Source: Kitasatospora sp. SolWspMP-SS2h (GTDB taxonomy: Bacteria > Actinomycetota > Actinomycetes > Streptomycetales > Streptomycetaceae). From it: a stretch of 64,000 nucleotides of DNA. Shown piece after piece: positions 63,728 to 64,000 of the stretch; positions within the stretch are counted from its first letter, which is position 1, and the number at the start of each line of letters is the position of its first letter. The notes below the pieces were generated by a model. It was given only the letters and a program-made list of their open reading frames with translations. It had not been told where the DNA came from and searched no databases. The translations under genes and the position numbers were made by a program. The DNA is taken from NCBI RefSeq assembly GCF_003259315.1, contig NZ_QLLT01000014.1:124001-188000 (forward strand). Reading direction: 5' to 3'.

Positions 63728-64000
63728 ATGGTGCTCCGGAAGGCTCGGCTGGCGGGTGCCGCGACGGTGGTGCTCGCGATCGGTTTCGTGGGTGTGGTGA
63801 CCCTCGGGACGTACGCGGCCAGCGGGGTGCCGGAGCGCTCCTCGGCGTCCCTCGGGCTGTCCGGCGGGACGGTGCCGGCCGCGTACCGGTCGCAGATCCA
63901 GCGGTGGGGCGCGCTCTGCCCGGAGATCTCAGCGCCGATGCTGGCCGCCCAGCTCTACCAGGAGAGCGGTTTCGACCCGTCGGCGAAGAGCCCGGTCGGG
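63728..64000 (+). CDS. Lytic transglycosylase-type peptidoglycan hydrolase (N-terminal part, truncated by window edge)
   Basis: 91 codons visible, open to the right edge. A signal or anchor helix (LAGAATVVLAIGFVGVVTLG) precedes AYRSQIQRWGALCPEISAPM and LAAQLYQESGFDPSAKSPVG, the start of an SLT/goose lysozyme domain with catalytic Glu in QESGF. VirB1/TcpG-type enzymes of T4SS have this layout, often with a following NlpC/P60 domain. Divergent from the VirB-like operon, so it likely opens the wall for the apparatus. The ATG at 63728 is the first in frame; the ribosome binding site is weak. Confidence 0.82.
   Translation, partial: MVLRKARLAGAATVVLAIGFVGVVTLGTYAASGVPERSSASLGLSGGTVPAAYRSQIQRWGALCPEISAPMLAAQLYQESGFDPSAKSPVG

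Overview
The window is a high-GC actinobacterial chromosome segment with mostly G/C third codon positions, frequent GTG/TTG starts and several apparently leaderless genes. Gene content (groEL2, cdgB, rsiG, nur, glnR, a DasR-type amino-sugar locus, TerD, DUF3263/DUF3099/DUF3180/DUF2342 families) points to Streptomycetaceae, i.e. Streptomyces or Kitasatospora. No tRNA, rRNA, CRISPR array, insertion sequence or integrase was recognised. Assignments rest on reading the translations and motifs; no database search was run.

Layout. 0-6.6 kb: 3' end of a HelD-type RNA polymerase-recycling ATPase, cutC, a small membrane protein, an HD phosphohydrolase, a Uma2 nuclease-like protein, groEL2 with two CIRCE operators, and a cold-shock protein. 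6.6-12.4 kb: a sulfur-carrier-like MoaD/ThiS protein and threonine synthase behind a SAM riboswitch, then gpgS, otsA and otsB (glucosylglycerate and trehalose synthesis) and a DUF3263 protein. 12.4-19 kb: an amino-sugar locus (lipoprotein binding protein, DeoR regulator, SIS deaminase/isomerase, ROK kinase, NagA deacetylase, class II aldolase) with DasR-like dre sites and a DeoR-type operator. 19-26 kb: a CBM35-like membrane protein, the diguanylate cyclase CdgB, a flavin reductase, ArfB, TerD and membrane proteins.

26-41 kb is the housekeeping cluster folE-folP-folB-folK, an MprF-type lysyltransferase, an esterase, ftsH, hpt, tilS, a DUF2342 zinc protease, dacB and ppa. 41-56 kb holds dodecin, asparaginase, the c-di-GMP-dependent anti-sigma factor rsiG, dtd, ygfZ, nur, a nitrobindin-like protein, DsrE, sseC-sseA with a cysteine-rich leader peptide, an LmeA-like protein, a second MoaD, glnR, a LacI regulator, an S1C protease and a two-component pair. 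A 5'-nucleotidase follows.

57.9-64 kb is the most unusual part: an operon on the minus strand resembling the core of a Gram-positive type IV secretion system (2-TM pilin-like protein, VirB8/TcpC-like, VirB6/TrbL-like, a VirB3-like protein that seems fused to the VirB4 N-terminal domain, and a separate VirB4 C-terminal ATPase). It is divergent from a lytic transglycosylase cut by the window edge. No relaxase, coupling protein or integrase is visible, so a chromosomal, possibly developmental role is as likely as conjugation.

Shared themes are cyclic di-GMP control (cdgB makes the signal, rsiG is a known receptor), GlcNAc/DasR control, and sulfur handling (two MoaD-type carriers, rhodanese, cysteine leader peptide, SAM riboswitch).
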